Assembly: GCA_903897145.1 (NCBI GenBank)
Contig: CAIUAN010000018.1
Location: 1-50,888 of the forward strand
Direction: 5' to 3'
Source of the DNA: an uncultured Bacteroidia bacterium
GTDB taxonomy: Bacteria; Bacteroidota; Bacteroidia; Bacteroidales; Prolixibacteraceae
DNA length: 50,888 nt
The first letter of the stretch is position 1. Each line of letters opens with the position of its first letter. Shown piece by piece: positions 1-9,263 of the stretch. The translations under genes were made by a program, and so were the position numbers. Below the pieces are notes generated by a model. The model searched no databases, had not been told where the DNA came from, and saw only the letters and a list, made by a program, of their open reading frames with translations.

Positions 1-996
1 GAGCTTGTAAAAGCTTTGTCGCAAGATCCCTCGGTGGTTGTGGTGGCTGAGAATATTGCAAATCTCGATAATGACTTAGTGCTGTATGCCCCTGAGCATT
101 TCTTCGGCTCTTGTTCAGAACAAGATGCGCCTACTTTTCAACCAGAATTGCTAATTACTGTTGGGCACGCTGTCGTATCTGCTCGGCTAAAAAAATATTT
201 ACGTCGATATTCGCCTACCGAACATTGGCAAATCTCACCTTCACCTTCTGCAATCGATACGTTCCAAAGCCTGACCAAATCTATCGTGGCAGATCCTAAC
301 TGGCTGCTCGGACAATTGGTAAGTCAAGGGAAGAACGTGAAGAGCAACTACCGTGAACTCTTTGCGGCTAAAGAGCTAAGCCTATCGCAATGGCAGGAGA
401 CCTTTATTAGCGCTGCGCCATTTTCTGATCTAAAGCTGTTTCGGGAAGTCCTAAAAAGTATTCCGGCAGGTTCAAACTTGCATCTGGCCAATAGCACGCC
501 TATCCGGTATTCTCAACTTTTCAAAATTCAAAATACCCTTTCGGTTCATGCCAATCGTGGTACTTCGGGTATTGACGGTTGCGTGTCGACAGCCGCTGGA
601 TGTGCTGTGAGTTCTCAAGAACCTACGGTTTTAATCTCAGGTGATCTTTCGTTTATTTACGATTCAAATGGGTTGTGGAATAAGGCTTTGAAAGGAAATC
701 TAAAGATTATCGTAGTGAACAATGGCGGTGGTAATATTTTCCGATTAATACATCCTAATGAGGGAGAGAATCCGGCACGTGATTTTCAGGAAACGCCTCA
801 CAACGTAAACCTAAAACAGCTAGCTTTGGCTTTTGGAGCCACACACACGATCTGTCATTCAGAAGATGAATTGACAGGTCAGCTCAACACATTTTTTCAG
901 CCTTCTGATAAGGTCAGTATACTCGAAATTGTGACCGATGTAGCTGTTAATACTGCTGTCTATAAAGATTATTACAAACAAATAAAAAGCATATGA
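1..996 (+). CDS. menD: MenD, 3' part (SEPHCHC synthase), truncated by window edge
   Basis: The reading frame is open from base 1, so the start lies outside the window; about 331 C-terminal residues are present of the 550-570 usual for MenD. MenD is a thiamine-diphosphate enzyme that joins 2-oxoglutarate and isochorismate in menaquinone synthesis. The visible part is the C-terminal ThDP-binding domain: the stretch [15 protein letters not shown] followed by NNGGGNIF is the GDG...NN metal/diphosphate motif in its MenD form. The stop codon overlaps the menB start (ATGA at 993-996), so the two genes are translationally coupled. menF (isochorismate synthase) would be expected upstream but is not visible. 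Confidence 0.93.
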   Translation, partial: ELVKALSQDPSVVVVAENIANLDNDLVLYAPEHFFGSCSEQDAPTFQPELLITVGHAVVSARLKKYLRRYSPTEHWQISPSPSAIDTFQSLTKSIVADPNWLLGQLVSQGKNVKSNYRELFAAKELSLSQWQETFISAAPFSDLKLFREVLKSIPAGSNLHLANSTPIRYSQLFKIQNTLSVHANRGTSGIDGCVSTAAGCAVSSQEPTVLISGDLSFIYDSNGLWNKALKGNLKIIVVNNGGGNIFRLIHPNEGENPARDFQETPHNVNLKQLALAFGATHTICHSEDELTGQLNTFFQPSDKVSILEIVTDVAVNTAVYKDYYKQIKSI

Positions 997-1814
997 ATAC
1001 TAGAGTCTGGACCAAAATAAAAGATTTTGAAGATATAAAATTTGAATATTTCGAAGGGATCGGTAAGATCACCATCAATCGGCCACGTTACCGCAATGCG
1101 TTTACTCCCGATACGGTTAGTGAGATGATGGAAGCGATGGTTTACTGTCGCGAAAGCAACGATATCTTCACTATCATTCTTACTGGAGAAGGCGATAAAG
1201 CATTCTGTAGTGGAGGCGACCAGAATGTGAAAAGCTCAGGTGGCTATATTGGTAAAGATGGCGTTCCTCGTCTGAATGTCCTTGATCTTCAAAAACTTAT
1301 TCGCTCTATTCCAAAACCTGTTGTGGCTATGGTGAACGGTTTTGCGATCGGAGGCGGTCATGTGCTGCATGTTGTCTGCGACCTTTCTATCGCTTCTGAA
1401 AATGCAATTTTTGGTCAGACTGGTCCACGTGTGGGTAGTTTCGATGCAGGTTTTGGCTCGTCGTATCTTGCACGTATTGTTGGACAGAAAAAAGCACGTG
1501 AGATTTGGTTCCTTTGTGAGCAATATTCGGCCCAAGAGGCTTTAGATATGGGCTTAGTGAATAAAGTGGTTCCATTCGATCAATTAGAAGATACAACTGT
1601 CGCTTGGTGCGAAAAGATGATGATGCATAGTCCATTGGCTTTGCGTATGATTAAAGTGGGACTTAATGCTGATCTAGATGGCCAGGCTGGAATTCAAGAG
1701 CTTGCTGGAAATGCAACGCTACTCTATTATCTCACAGAAGAGGCGCAAGAAGGGAAGAAGGCATACCTCGAAAAACGGAAGCCGGACTTCAAAAAATTCC
1801 CTCGATTCCCATAG
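993..1814 (+). CDS. menB: MenB, 1,4-dihydroxy-2-naphthoyl-CoA synthase
   Basis: Crotonase-fold enzyme that closes the second ring of menaquinone by Dieckmann condensation of o-succinylbenzoyl-CoA. The 273 residues match family length. FCSGGDQ (71-77) and [19 protein letters not shown] (116-134) form the CoA/oxyanion site. [20 protein letters not shown] (140-159) is the MenB signature; its QTG segment is the form associated with bicarbonate-dependent (type I) enzymes. The start overlaps the menD stop. It is followed by menA after 51 bases. Placing menB before menA, menC and menE gives a complete late pathway from isochorismate to demethylmenaquinone within the operon. Confidence 0.96.
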   Translation: MNTRVWTKIKDFEDIKFEYFEGIGKITINRPRYRNAFTPDTVSEMMEAMVYCRESNDIFTIILTGEGDKAFCSGGDQNVKSSGGYIGKDGVPRLNVLDLQKLIRSIPKPVVAMVNGFAIGGGHVLHVVCDLSIASENAIFGQTGPRVGSFDAGFGSSYLARIVGQKKAREIWFLCEQYSAQEALDMGLVNKVVPFDQLEDTTVAWCEKMMMHSPLALRMIKVGLNADLDGQAGIQELAGNATLLYYLTEEAQEGKKAYLEKRKPDFKKFPRFP

Positions 1815-1865
1815 TCAGCGTATTTTATTTAATAAATCGACTCTTTTACCTACAGATCTATTTGG

Positions 1866-2762
1866 ATGATTAAACCTTGGATACATGCTTCAAGACCGCG
1901 GACCTTACCGTTGGCCTTGTCTGGCTCAATATTGGGTAGCTTTTTAGCTGCCTCTGACGGTCATTTCCGATGGTCTGTATTTCTGCTTGCTGCCGTAACC
2001 TCTTTGCTTTTGCAGATCTTGTCGAACCTAGCGAACGACTATGGCGATTTCACCAAGGGGACCGATAACGAACATCGGATTGGTCCCGACCGCATGGTTT
2101 CGGTAGGTGCCATCTCACCCCGTCAAATGATAGCTGCTATCATTGGGGTGTCGACACTTTGTTTGATTACCGGTGTTTCCCTGATTATAATAGGGTTTAA
2201 TGATTCACAAGTTTTAATCAAACTGATCTTTCTGCTGATTGGCATTGGGGCTATTGCTGCCGCGATTTATTACACGGTAGGTAAAAATCCTTATGGATAT
2301 AGTGGCTTTGGCGATCTGTTTGTGTTTGTCTTCTTTGGATTAGTCAGTGTGCTAGGGACTTATTTCTTGCATGCTCAGATGGTGCGCCCTGAAGTGCTGC
2401 TGCCTGCCGTTTCACTGGGTCTGCTAAGCACAGGTGTGCTCAATCTGAATAATTTGCGTGATGAGCATTCCGATACCTTAGCTAAAAAACATACCATTGT
2501 GGTGAAGATGGGTGGTCGTTGGGGAAGAATCTACCATGCAGCTATGCTCGTTTTGGCGATGTTGGCTGCTTTAATTTATATTGCCCTTGATTTCCAAAGT
2601 CCGAAACAATTGTTGTTTTTAATCTCATTTCCATTTATAATCCGTAATCTGATTGTGGTCCTTCGCAATGAGAATCCAGCAGATCTCAATGTTGAATTGC
2701 GGAATTTGGCCCTTTCAACGTTGCTATTTTCAATTACCTTTGGAGTAAGTCTGGTGATCTAA
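1866..2762 (+). CDS. menA: MenA, 1,4-dihydroxy-2-naphthoate polyprenyltransferase
   Basis: Integral-membrane UbiA-family prenyltransferase that attaches the polyprenyl tail to dihydroxynaphthoate. The 298-residue product is mostly hydrophobic helices. The first Asp-rich, Mg-diphosphate motif is NDYGDFTKGTDNE (57-69) and the second is NLRDEHSDTLAKKHT (about 195-209), both as in MenA rather than UbiA or heme-O synthase. It sits between menB and menC in the operon. No separate dihydroxynaphthoyl-CoA thioesterase lies between menB and menA here, so that step must be coded elsewhere. Confidence 0.95.
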   Translation: MIKPWIHASRPRTLPLALSGSILGSFLAASDGHFRWSVFLLAAVTSLLLQILSNLANDYGDFTKGTDNEHRIGPDRMVSVGAISPRQMIAAIIGVSTLCLITGVSLIIIGFNDSQVLIKLIFLLIGIGAIAAAIYYTVGKNPYGYSGFGDLFVFVFFGLVSVLGTYFLHAQMVRPEVLLPAVSLGLLSTGVLNLNNLRDEHSDTLAKKHTIVVKMGGRWGRIYHAAMLVLAMLAALIYIALDFQSPKQLLFLISFPFIIRNLIVVLRNENPADLNVELRNLALSTLLFSITFGVSLVI

Positions 2763-2814
2763 ATTCTCGCCAGCCGACAACCATTGTGCACACTGGTTTT
2801 TATTTTGCCTTCTA

Positions 2815-3870
2815 ATGTTGAACGCCCGAATTGTAAAACATAGCCTCGATTTTAAAGTTCCTGGGAAGACATCACGTGGTGTTTTAACCCAGAAAGAGTG
2901 CTATTTCATCATTTTGCACGATACGGTCTCGAACCAGTCTGGCATTGGCGAATGTTCTACCTTGCCCAATCTGAGTCTCGATCATAAACCCGAATATAAT
3001 TCTAAAATTACAGCGGTCTGTCAGCTAATTAATGGCGGAACAGAACCTATGGCAATTGATCTTGCTGATTTCCCCTCTATCGTCTTTGGATTGGAAATTG
3101 CATTGGCCGATCTGTCAGCTAAAAGCAAGGAACAGAACATTCTTTTCCCCTCGGCCTTTACAGCAGGCACGCAAGGAATACCTATTAATGGTTTGGTTTG
3201 GATGGGATCTCGTGAATTTATGGAGCAGCAGATTAACGAAAAGCTTGCTCAAGGTTTCGACACCATTAAAATTAAAGTGGGCGCTTTAGATCTGGCTACA
3301 GAACTCGATATTTTACGTAATCTTCGGAAACAATTTTCTTCGGATACTATTACGATTCGTCTTGATGCCAATGGGGCTTTCGAGAAAGAGAATGCATTAG
3401 AGATTCTGGGCCAATTTGCTCCCTTTGATATCCACTCCATCGAGCAGCCGATCCGTCAGGGTCAGCCTGTAGCGATGGCTGCACTATGTCGAAATTCTCC
3501 AATCCCGATTGCGTTGGATGAGGAGTTAATCGGTCGATTTAGTACAACGGAAAAAGAGGAGTTGCTGCGATTTATTAATCCTGCCTACCTCATTCTAAAA
3601 CCCAGTCTGATTGGTGGTTTTAAAGCTAGTGAATCATGGATTGCCCTTGCTGAAAAACAGCAAATTGGGTGGTGGGTAACCTCGGCACTTGAGAGTAATA
3701 TTGGTCTGAATGCCATTGCTCAATGGACCTATTTGCTAAATAATCCGATGCCTCAAGGTCTTGGTACTGGACAGGTTTATACCAATAACATACAATCGCC
3801 ATTGACCATTGCTGAGGGAAAACTTTTTTATGATCATGCTCACTCGTGGGATTTAAATTTATTCCAATGA
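2815..3870 (+). CDS. menC: MenC, o-succinylbenzoate synthase
   Basis: Enolase-superfamily dehydratase that forms o-succinylbenzoate from SHCHC. All expected catalytic positions are present in the 351 residues: the KxK pair (K152, K154 in IKIKVG), three Mg ligands (D184 in RLDANG, E210 in SIEQPI, D235 in ALDEE) and the second acid-base lysine (K262 in LILKPSLIGG). The N-terminal capping domain covers about the first 100 residues. The stop codon overlaps the menE start (ATGA at 3867-3870). MenC sequences vary strongly, but the men context removes doubt about dipeptide epimerase relatives. Confidence 0.94.
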   Translation: MLNARIVKHSLDFKVPGKTSRGVLTQKECYFIILHDTVSNQSGIGECSTLPNLSLDHKPEYNSKITAVCQLINGGTEPMAIDLADFPSIVFGLEIALADLSAKSKEQNILFPSAFTAGTQGIPINGLVWMGSREFMEQQINEKLAQGFDTIKIKVGALDLATELDILRNLRKQFSSDTITIRLDANGAFEKENALEILGQFAPFDIHSIEQPIRQGQPVAMAALCRNSPIPIALDEELIGRFSTTEKEELLRFINPAYLILKPSLIGGFKASESWIALAEKQQIGWWVTSALESNIGLNAIAQWTYLLNNPMPQGLGTGQVYTNNIQSPLTIAEGKLFYDHAHSWDLNLFQ

Positions 3871-4943
3871 GCAAATTTAACTCCTCACTAACGCTGGATG
3901 GCAAACATTACAAGTCCGATCAGCTGACTGCTTTTTGTCAATTGCAGTTGGCGATTCCTGATCTTGCTGAATGGCGGAAGGAGCTCTATTTATTCATCTT
4001 AGATTGGCTTTCAGACACCGATTATTTGATCATGCACACGTCGGGTTCTACGGGGACACCGAAGCAGATTAATCATTTGAAATCGCAAATGATCCATTCG
4101 GCTCTAATGACCCAATCGTATTTTAAATTTGACCCCACGACAAATGCTTTGTTAGCTTTGCCGGCAAGTTATATTGCGGGTAAGATGATGGTGGTTCGCG
4201 CTTTTGTTAGTGGAATGAACCTTATCGTGGTAGAGCCCTCTGCCAATCCATTTTTAACAGTTTATGATCGGATTGATTTTGTGGCAATCACACCCTATCA
4301 GCTTGGTCATTCAATGAATGAACTTAAAACATGGACTCAAGGTGCAATACTGGTTGGCGGGGGTGAGATCTCCTTGGCTTTGGAGAAAGATTGCCAGCAA
4401 CTATCCGCTACTGTTTATGCCTCTTATGGGATGACCGAGACAAGCTCACATATTGCACTCAGAGTGGTAAATAGTTCGGCTAGATCGCAATATTATAGGG
4501 TTCTTGATGGGGTAGAGGTGAGTCTGGATTCGAGAGGCTGTCTGGTGATTCAGGCTCCAGGGTTAATCGCTGAGCCTCTGGTTACCAATGATCTGGTAGT
4601 ATTTGTCGATCCAAGCCATTTTGAATGGTTGGGACGATTTGATCAGGTGATTAATTCAGGTGGCGTAAAAATTTCCCCAGAGGTTGTTGAACGAAAATTG
4701 GCCCCGTTTATTTCCGATCGGTTTTTTATTTCCGCATTGCCTGATCCATTCTTAGGGGAGAAAGTCGCCCTGTTTATAGAACGAAAAAGTATTGAAAATC
4801 AATATTTTGAAGATTTATTTCAAACAATTTTATCGAAGTTTGAAGTTCCCCGTGAAATCATTGCAATTCCCCATTTTAAGCTCTCCTCTACGGGTAAGAT
4901 ATTAAAGAACCAATTAGTTGTCAATTATCTTCATCGATTGTAA
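3867..4943 (+). CDS. menE: MenE, o-succinylbenzoate-CoA ligase
   Basis: AMP-forming ligase of the ANL superfamily that activates o-succinylbenzoate with CoA for MenB. I start at ATG 3867, giving the ATGA overlap with menC; a GTG 21 bases upstream would lie inside menC. About 358 residues, short for the superfamily (MenE is usually 450-490), which suggests a reduced N-terminal domain. The P-loop-like motif HTSGSTGTPKQ, the core SYGMTETSSH and the hinge motif EWLGRFDQVINSGGVKISP are present, as is the C-terminal lysine region (STGKILKN). It is the last gene of the men operon. Confidence 0.92.
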   Translation: MSKFNSSLTLDGKHYKSDQLTAFCQLQLAIPDLAEWRKELYLFILDWLSDTDYLIMHTSGSTGTPKQINHLKSQMIHSALMTQSYFKFDPTTNALLALPASYIAGKMMVVRAFVSGMNLIVVEPSANPFLTVYDRIDFVAITPYQLGHSMNELKTWTQGAILVGGGEISLALEKDCQQLSATVYASYGMTETSSHIALRVVNSSARSQYYRVLDGVEVSLDSRGCLVIQAPGLIAEPLVTNDLVVFVDPSHFEWLGRFDQVINSGGVKISPEVVERKLAPFISDRFFISALPDPFLGEKVALFIERKSIENQYFEDLFQTILSKFEVPREIIAIPHFKLSSTGKILKNQLVVNYLHRL

Positions 4944-4982
4944 TTACTCCCTGATCTCACTCACTTTAGCCCCTGTCTTTTA

Positions 4983-4998
4983 TACCATAAAGTAGGTA
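4983..4998. promoter_or_regulatory. TACC-N8-GGTA dyad between the men and cys operons
   Basis: An inverted repeat TACC-ATAAAGTA-GGTA lies 40 bases after menE and about 180 before cysJ. It is flanked by TTTTA/TTAAAA, so the dyad can extend to about nine pairs with one bulge. No T-run follows, which argues against a plain terminator. A near-identical dyad occurs at 15024-15039 and a weaker one at 17486-17501. A regulator site is an inference only. Confidence 0.3.
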
Positions 4999-5043
4999 TT
5001 AAAATGCCAAATTAAAGGTATGGCGGGTCACTTGTTGTTGTTT

Positions 5044-5051
5044 TAATTTTG
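5044..5051 (+). promoter_or_regulatory. Possible -7 element for the cys operon
   Basis: TAATTTTG matches the Bacteroidota -7 consensus TAnnTTTG and lies about 130 bases before cysJ. No good TTTG sits about 19 bases upstream, so support is weak. The leader it would give contains an AT-rich 7-bp palindrome with a one-base centre (5117-5131, arms GAATTTT and AAAATTC) that could be an operator. Confidence 0.3.
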
Positions 5052-5179
5052 TCACTAGTTAGTAGTCGAAGAATCTGAGGTTTAGGTTTGGGGAACAGGC
5101 TTGTGATTTGCTCCCTGAATTTTAAAAATTCTGACTTAGAAAAGCTACTAATGGTTATCAATTTTAATTGCAATTAACG

Positions 5180-6976
5180 ATGAGCATTATATCTGGACTT
5201 TTATCGGCAGAACAACTCGAACAGCTTACGAAGTTAACGAGTTCATTATCTAAAGATCAACAACTTTGGGTTTCCGGTTATTTAGCTGGGCTAGGCGCAC
5301 AGCAAGGTGGCAATGCATTGGCTCAGCCTGTGTCTGCTGCTACAAGTTCACAAGATTCCCTAACCATTTTGTATGGATCACGCACCGGTAACGGCGAAGG
5401 ACTAGCGAAAAAGGCGCTTCGTCTGGCTGAAGCAAGTGGTCTTAAGGCAGTTTTGAAGAATATGGAGACGTTTAAAATTCGCGATCTTCAAGCTGAGAAA
5501 AATGTCTTGGTTATTGTCTCTACTCACGGCGATGGCGTTCCTCCATTTTCAGCACAAGAACTACACGAGTATATCTATGGCAAAAGGGCTCCTAAGCTTG
5601 CCACTACAAATTTTGCGGTATTGGCCTTAGGCGACTCAAGCTATTTCCAATTTTGTAAGACCGGAAAAGATTTTGACGAGCAATTGGAGAAGCTAGGTGC
5701 GAACAGAGTCGCTCCAATCTTAACTTGTGACTTAGATTTTGAAGAGCCTGCCGAAGTGTGGTTTAATTCGACTTTGGCTGTGTTTGCAGAGAAACTAGGC
5801 ACTTCAGCAAATGCTGTTGGTACTCAGTCGAGTGTCTCAGCAGGAATTGGTTCTGAAGTGGTGAAATATTCGAAAAAGAATCCATTTAAAGCCCCAATTT
5901 TTGATCGCGTTAGCTTGCATGGAAAGGCTGATGAACGTCAAACGATCCATCTTGAATTAGCCACTGATGATGCTGGCCTCTCTTATGAGCCAGGCGATTC
6001 AGCGGCTATCATTCCCCTAAATACGAAGAAAATAATCGAGGAGGTTCTTCAGGCTACTGGCTTAGATGCTCAAGAAGAAGTGACTGTCAACGGCATTAAC
6101 AAAACGTTGTATTCAGCTCTTCGTCGTGATTTAGAGTTATCAAAGATCACAACAGATGTGGTTAAACGATTTTTAGAACTTGCCCCTAACGCAGAGCTTC
6201 AAAAGCAAATCGATGATCCAGCAAAATTTAAGGATTACCTGTATGGCCGTGATGTCGTAGATCTATTCCACGAAAATCCTACCAAGATCAGCGCTGCTGA
6301 GCTGGTTAAATTATTGCGTCCAATTCAGCCTCGTTCGTACTCGATCTCTTCTAGCCCAGCTGCTTGTCCTGGTGAGCTTCACTTGACAGTAAGTGTTGTT
6401 AACTATGAGAAGAGTGGCCGATCAAAAAGAGGTACTTGCTCAAATTATCTATCAGAAATAGCTTTAGATGAGGAACATGTGCCAATTTTCATTGAGTCAA
6501 ATCCAAATTTTAGATTGCCGCAAAATGAAGAAACTCCGATTGTGATGATCGGAGCAGGGACTGGGATTGCACCTTATCGCGCATTTATTCAACACCGTGA
6601 ACTGTCAGAAAAACGAGGTAAGAGCTGGCTCTTCTTTGGTAATCGGAATTTTGAGACTGAGTTTTTATACCAAGCCGAATGGCATAACTTTTTAAAGTCG
6701 GGTGCCTTGTCGAAGATGAATGTGGCTTTCTCACGCGATGGCGAGAAGAAAGAGTATGTGCAGCACCGTTTGATTGAAAACTCAGCCGAGTTATTTAAAT
6801 GGTTAGAAGAGGGTGCGCATTTCTATATCTGTGGCGATATGAATAATATGGCTGGAGATGTTCAAAAGGCCTTGCTGAAAATCATTGAAAAAGAAGGCTC
6901 CCTAAACAGAGAAAAAGCGGAAGAATATATTACCAAGCTGCAGAGAGAGAAACGTTTGCAGTTGGATGTTTATTAA
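5180..6976 (+). CDS. cysJ: Sulfite reductase flavoprotein, NADPH-dependent (CysJ)
   Basis: Diflavin reductase that passes electrons from NADPH through FAD and FMN to the sulfite reductase hemoprotein encoded next. I start at ATG 5180 (598 residues, close to the 599 of the E. coli protein) rather than at a TTG 12 bases upstream. Order of domains: flavodoxin/FMN (about 60-205; YGSRTGNGEG, STHGDGVPP, LGDSSYFQFC), FAD domain (RPIQPRSYSISSSP, GTCSNYLSE), NADPH domain (IGAGTGIAPYRAF, FFGNRN, YICGDMNNMAGDV) and the aromatic C-terminus DVY. It leads a cluster with cysI and two siroheme genes, which fixes the partner. Confidence 0.94.
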   Translation: MSIISGLLSAEQLEQLTKLTSSLSKDQQLWVSGYLAGLGAQQGGNALAQPVSAATSSQDSLTILYGSRTGNGEGLAKKALRLAEASGLKAVLKNMETFKIRDLQAEKNVLVIVSTHGDGVPPFSAQELHEYIYGKRAPKLATTNFAVLALGDSSYFQFCKTGKDFDEQLEKLGANRVAPILTCDLDFEEPAEVWFNSTLAVFAEKLGTSANAVGTQSSVSAGIGSEVVKYSKKNPFKAPIFDRVSLHGKADERQTIHLELATDDAGLSYEPGDSAAIIPLNTKKIIEEVLQATGLDAQEEVTVNGINKTLYSALRRDLELSKITTDVVKRFLELAPNAELQKQIDDPAKFKDYLYGRDVVDLFHENPTKISAAELVKLLRPIQPRSYSISSSPAACPGELHLTVSVVNYEKSGRSKRGTCSNYLSEIALDEEHVPIFIESNPNFRLPQNEETPIVMIGAGTGIAPYRAFIQHRELSEKRGKSWLFFGNRNFETEFLYQAEWHNFLKSGALSKMNVAFSRDGEKKEYVQHRLIENSAELFKWLEEGAHFYICGDMNNMAGDVQKALLKIIEKEGSLNREKAEEYITKLQREKRLQLDVY

Positions 6977-6982
6977 TAAAAT

Positions 6983-7007
6983 TTTAAGTCTTGATTTCAG
7001 ACTTAAA
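6983..7007. other. Intercistronic hairpin between cysJ and cysI
   Basis: A perfect 9-bp inverted repeat (TTTAAGTCT and AGACTTAAA, 7-base loop) fills most of the 49-base gap. No T-run follows, so it is probably not a strong terminator. It may protect an mRNA end or set the ratio of the two subunits; this is inference. Confidence 0.5.
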
Positions 7008-7025
7008 CAAAGTAAAGTATACTAA

Positions 7026-8729
7026 ATGGCTGATAAAAAAGAGATTCTAGCACCGTCGCCGATCGAAAAAATTAAAGACGAGAGTGCTTATCTAAGGGGA
7101 ACAATCACAGAAAGTTTAAACGATCCACTTACCGGTGGGATGCGTGCCGTTGATCAAGTGCTGATTAAATTTCATGGTACCTACCAACAGCAGGATCGTG
7201 ACCTGGATGATGAGCGTAAAAAGCAAAAACTTGAACCTCTTTATTCCTTTTTAATTCGCGTTCGTGTCCCTGCAGGTGTTACAACGGCTGCACAATGGCT
7301 TGCTATGGATGATCTTTCTGAGCAGTATGGGGATAAGACATTGAAGCTTACCACCCGTCAGGCATTTCAATTTCATGGCGTATTAAAACGCAATCTAAAA
7401 CGGACCATCAAAGAGATTAACGACTCCTTATTGGATACGATTGCCGCATGTGGTGACGTAAATCGTAACGTGATGTGCTCGGCCAACCCTTTTGAATCGC
7501 CTGTGCATGCTGAAGTAGCTGAAGATGCAAGAAAAATTTCGGCCCATCTAACACCTTCTACGAATGCCTATCACGAAATTTGGTTGGATGGTAAACTGAT
7601 TGAGGGTGGCGAGAAGGAAGAAGAACCTTTGTATGGCAAGCTTTATATGCCGCGTAAGTTTAAAACAGCTATTGCTATACCGCCTCGTAACGATACCGAT
7701 GTTTTGTCAAATGACCTTGGATTTATTGCGATCGTGGAGAACGGAAAATTAACCGGATACAATGTAACCATTGGTGGTGGCATGGCTTATACGTTTGGAA
7801 ATAATGAGACTTATCCTCGCGTAGCCGATGTGGTTGGTTATTTTCCAAAAGAGCAAATCGAAGCAGTTTCTGAAGCTATATTGATCTTCCAACGAGATCA
7901 TGGTAATCGCTCTGAACGTAAAAATGCTCGGTTGAAATATACCGTCGATCGTTTAGGATTAGAATTCTTTTATGCGGAGATCAAGCGGACCAACGGGATC
8001 GTTCTGGCACCTAACAAAGCCTATTCATTTGAAACGATGGGCGATAAGTATGGATGGTTAAAGAGCGCTGATGGCTTATGGCATTATACGGTATTTGTTG
8101 AGGGTGGAAAGCTCATTGATCGCAATGGCTATTTAGCTAAGATGGCTATTCGCGAAATCGCAACAATCCATAAAGGTACTTTTATTCTTACTGGTAATCA
8201 GAATGTTGTGATTGCTCAGGTAGAAGAGGGTGAGAAGTCTAAGGTTGAGGCTATCTTAAAGAAATATAAGATCATCGACACCGCAAAAATATCGCTGCTA
8301 CGCCAAAATTCTATTGCTTGTGCCGCTTTGCCTTATTGTGGATTAGCTTTTGCGGAAGCGGAACGTTATCTGCCAACATTAGTTAGTAAGATAGATCAGC
8401 TTTTAGAGGCAAACGACTTGCTTCAAACACCTATTAGTATCCGAATGACAGGCTGTCCAAATGGCTGCGGAAGACCTTTCTTAGCTGAGATTGGCCTAGT
8501 AGGTCGGGCACCAGGGGTTTATAACCTCTATCTGGGCGCCAGTTTTGTGGGTGATCGTTTGAATAAACTATATAAGGAGATGGTTAATGAGGAGCAGATC
8601 CTCGAAGCTTTAGCTCCCCTATTAGAAGACTATGCAAAAAATCGGACTACAGAAGAACGATTTGGCGATTTTGTGATCCGTAAGGGTTATATCAAAGCCA
8701 CATTAGCTGGCAAAGAGTTTCATAATTAA
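7026..8729 (+). CDS. cysI: Sulfite reductase hemoprotein (CysI)
   Basis: Siroheme and [4Fe-4S] enzyme that reduces sulfite to sulfide with six electrons. Length 567 residues, close to the 570 of CysI. The cluster and siroheme ligands are visible as C-x5-C (CAALPYC) and C-x3-C (CPNGC in RMTGCPNGCGRPF), the layout of assimilatory CysI rather than of DsrAB. N-terminal siroheme contacts such as KLTTRQAFQFHG are also present. It lies 49 bases after cysJ and 30 before the siroheme genes, so enzyme and cofactor are made from one unit. No sulfate activation genes (cysDNHC) are in the window. Confidence 0.95.
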   Translation: MADKKEILAPSPIEKIKDESAYLRGTITESLNDPLTGGMRAVDQVLIKFHGTYQQQDRDLDDERKKQKLEPLYSFLIRVRVPAGVTTAAQWLAMDDLSEQYGDKTLKLTTRQAFQFHGVLKRNLKRTIKEINDSLLDTIAACGDVNRNVMCSANPFESPVHAEVAEDARKISAHLTPSTNAYHEIWLDGKLIEGGEKEEEPLYGKLYMPRKFKTAIAIPPRNDTDVLSNDLGFIAIVENGKLTGYNVTIGGGMAYTFGNNETYPRVADVVGYFPKEQIEAVSEAILIFQRDHGNRSERKNARLKYTVDRLGLEFFYAEIKRTNGIVLAPNKAYSFETMGDKYGWLKSADGLWHYTVFVEGGKLIDRNGYLAKMAIREIATIHKGTFILTGNQNVVIAQVEEGEKSKVEAILKKYKIIDTAKISLLRQNSIACAALPYCGLAFAEAERYLPTLVSKIDQLLEANDLLQTPISIRMTGCPNGCGRPFLAEIGLVGRAPGVYNLYLGASFVGDRLNKLYKEMVNEEQILEALAPLLEDYAKNRTTEERFGDFVIRKGYIKATLAGKEFHN

Positions 8730-8759
8730 AGGCTGATTCTGTTAATATTAAGTTGAAGT

Positions 8760-9230
8760 ATGAAAAGAGAAGATTTACAATTTTTGCCCATTTCGATTAA
8801 CGTAACCAATAAGAAAATCTTACTTGTTGGGGGTGGAAAAGTAGCAACGCACAAAGGGGTTATCATGGCGCGAATTGTGCATGAGCAAGTTACCGTTGTG
8901 GCTCCTGAGTTTACCGATGAGATTAAAGCTTTGCCGTTTAATTTTGTCACCAAGGAGTATGATAAAAGTGACCTTGAAGGGTTCTTTTTAGTCTATGTCT
9001 GCACCGGAAATCATGAGCTTAACGCTCAGATAAAAGCCGATGCGGAGGAATTAAATATCCTGACCAGTGTTTGTGACTCTCCATTTTTATGCGATTTTGT
9101 CTCACCTGCCATTCATAACGAAGGTCATGTGACCATCTCTGTTGGGACCAATGGTCGAGATGCTTATCAAGCTGTAGCTATTCGAAATCAGATCTCTACA
9201 CTTGTTCAAGACGGACGGATAATTATCTAG
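8760..9230 (+). CDS. Precorrin-2 dehydrogenase / sirohydrochlorin ferrochelatase (Met8/CysG N-domain type)
   Basis: Stand-alone equivalent of the N-terminal domain of CysG: it oxidises precorrin-2 with NAD and inserts iron to give siroheme. The 156 residues hold the Rossmann motif LLVGGGKVATHKG near 20-32, the catalytic aspartate region SVCDSPFLCDFVSPA and the ending GRDAYQAVAIRNQI. It is shorter than Met8p but keeps the NAD and dimer regions. It lies between cysI and the CobA-HemD fusion; together they carry hydroxymethylbilane to siroheme for CysI. Confidence 0.9.
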   Translation: MKREDLQFLPISINVTNKKILLVGGGKVATHKGVIMARIVHEQVTVVAPEFTDEIKALPFNFVTKEYDKSDLEGFFLVYVCTGNHELNAQIKADAEELNILTSVCDSPFLCDFVSPAIHNEGHVTISVGTNGRDAYQAVAIRNQISTLVQDGRIII

Positions 9231-9263
9231 TCATAGAATTTAGAATAATAAAATTTTCACTCA

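Noticed and set aside
4944-5179. Riboswitch (SAM or similar) before the sulfite reductase operon
   Set aside because: I could not find the conserved core or multi-helix fold of a known class; only short dyads are visible.
5168-5179. TTG start for cysJ
   Set aside because: ATG 5180 gives the family length and fits the alignment; the extra four residues have no support.
7026-8729. Dissimilatory sulfite reductase
   Set aside because: Single subunit of CysI length with a CysJ partner and no dsrAB, dsrC or qmo genes.
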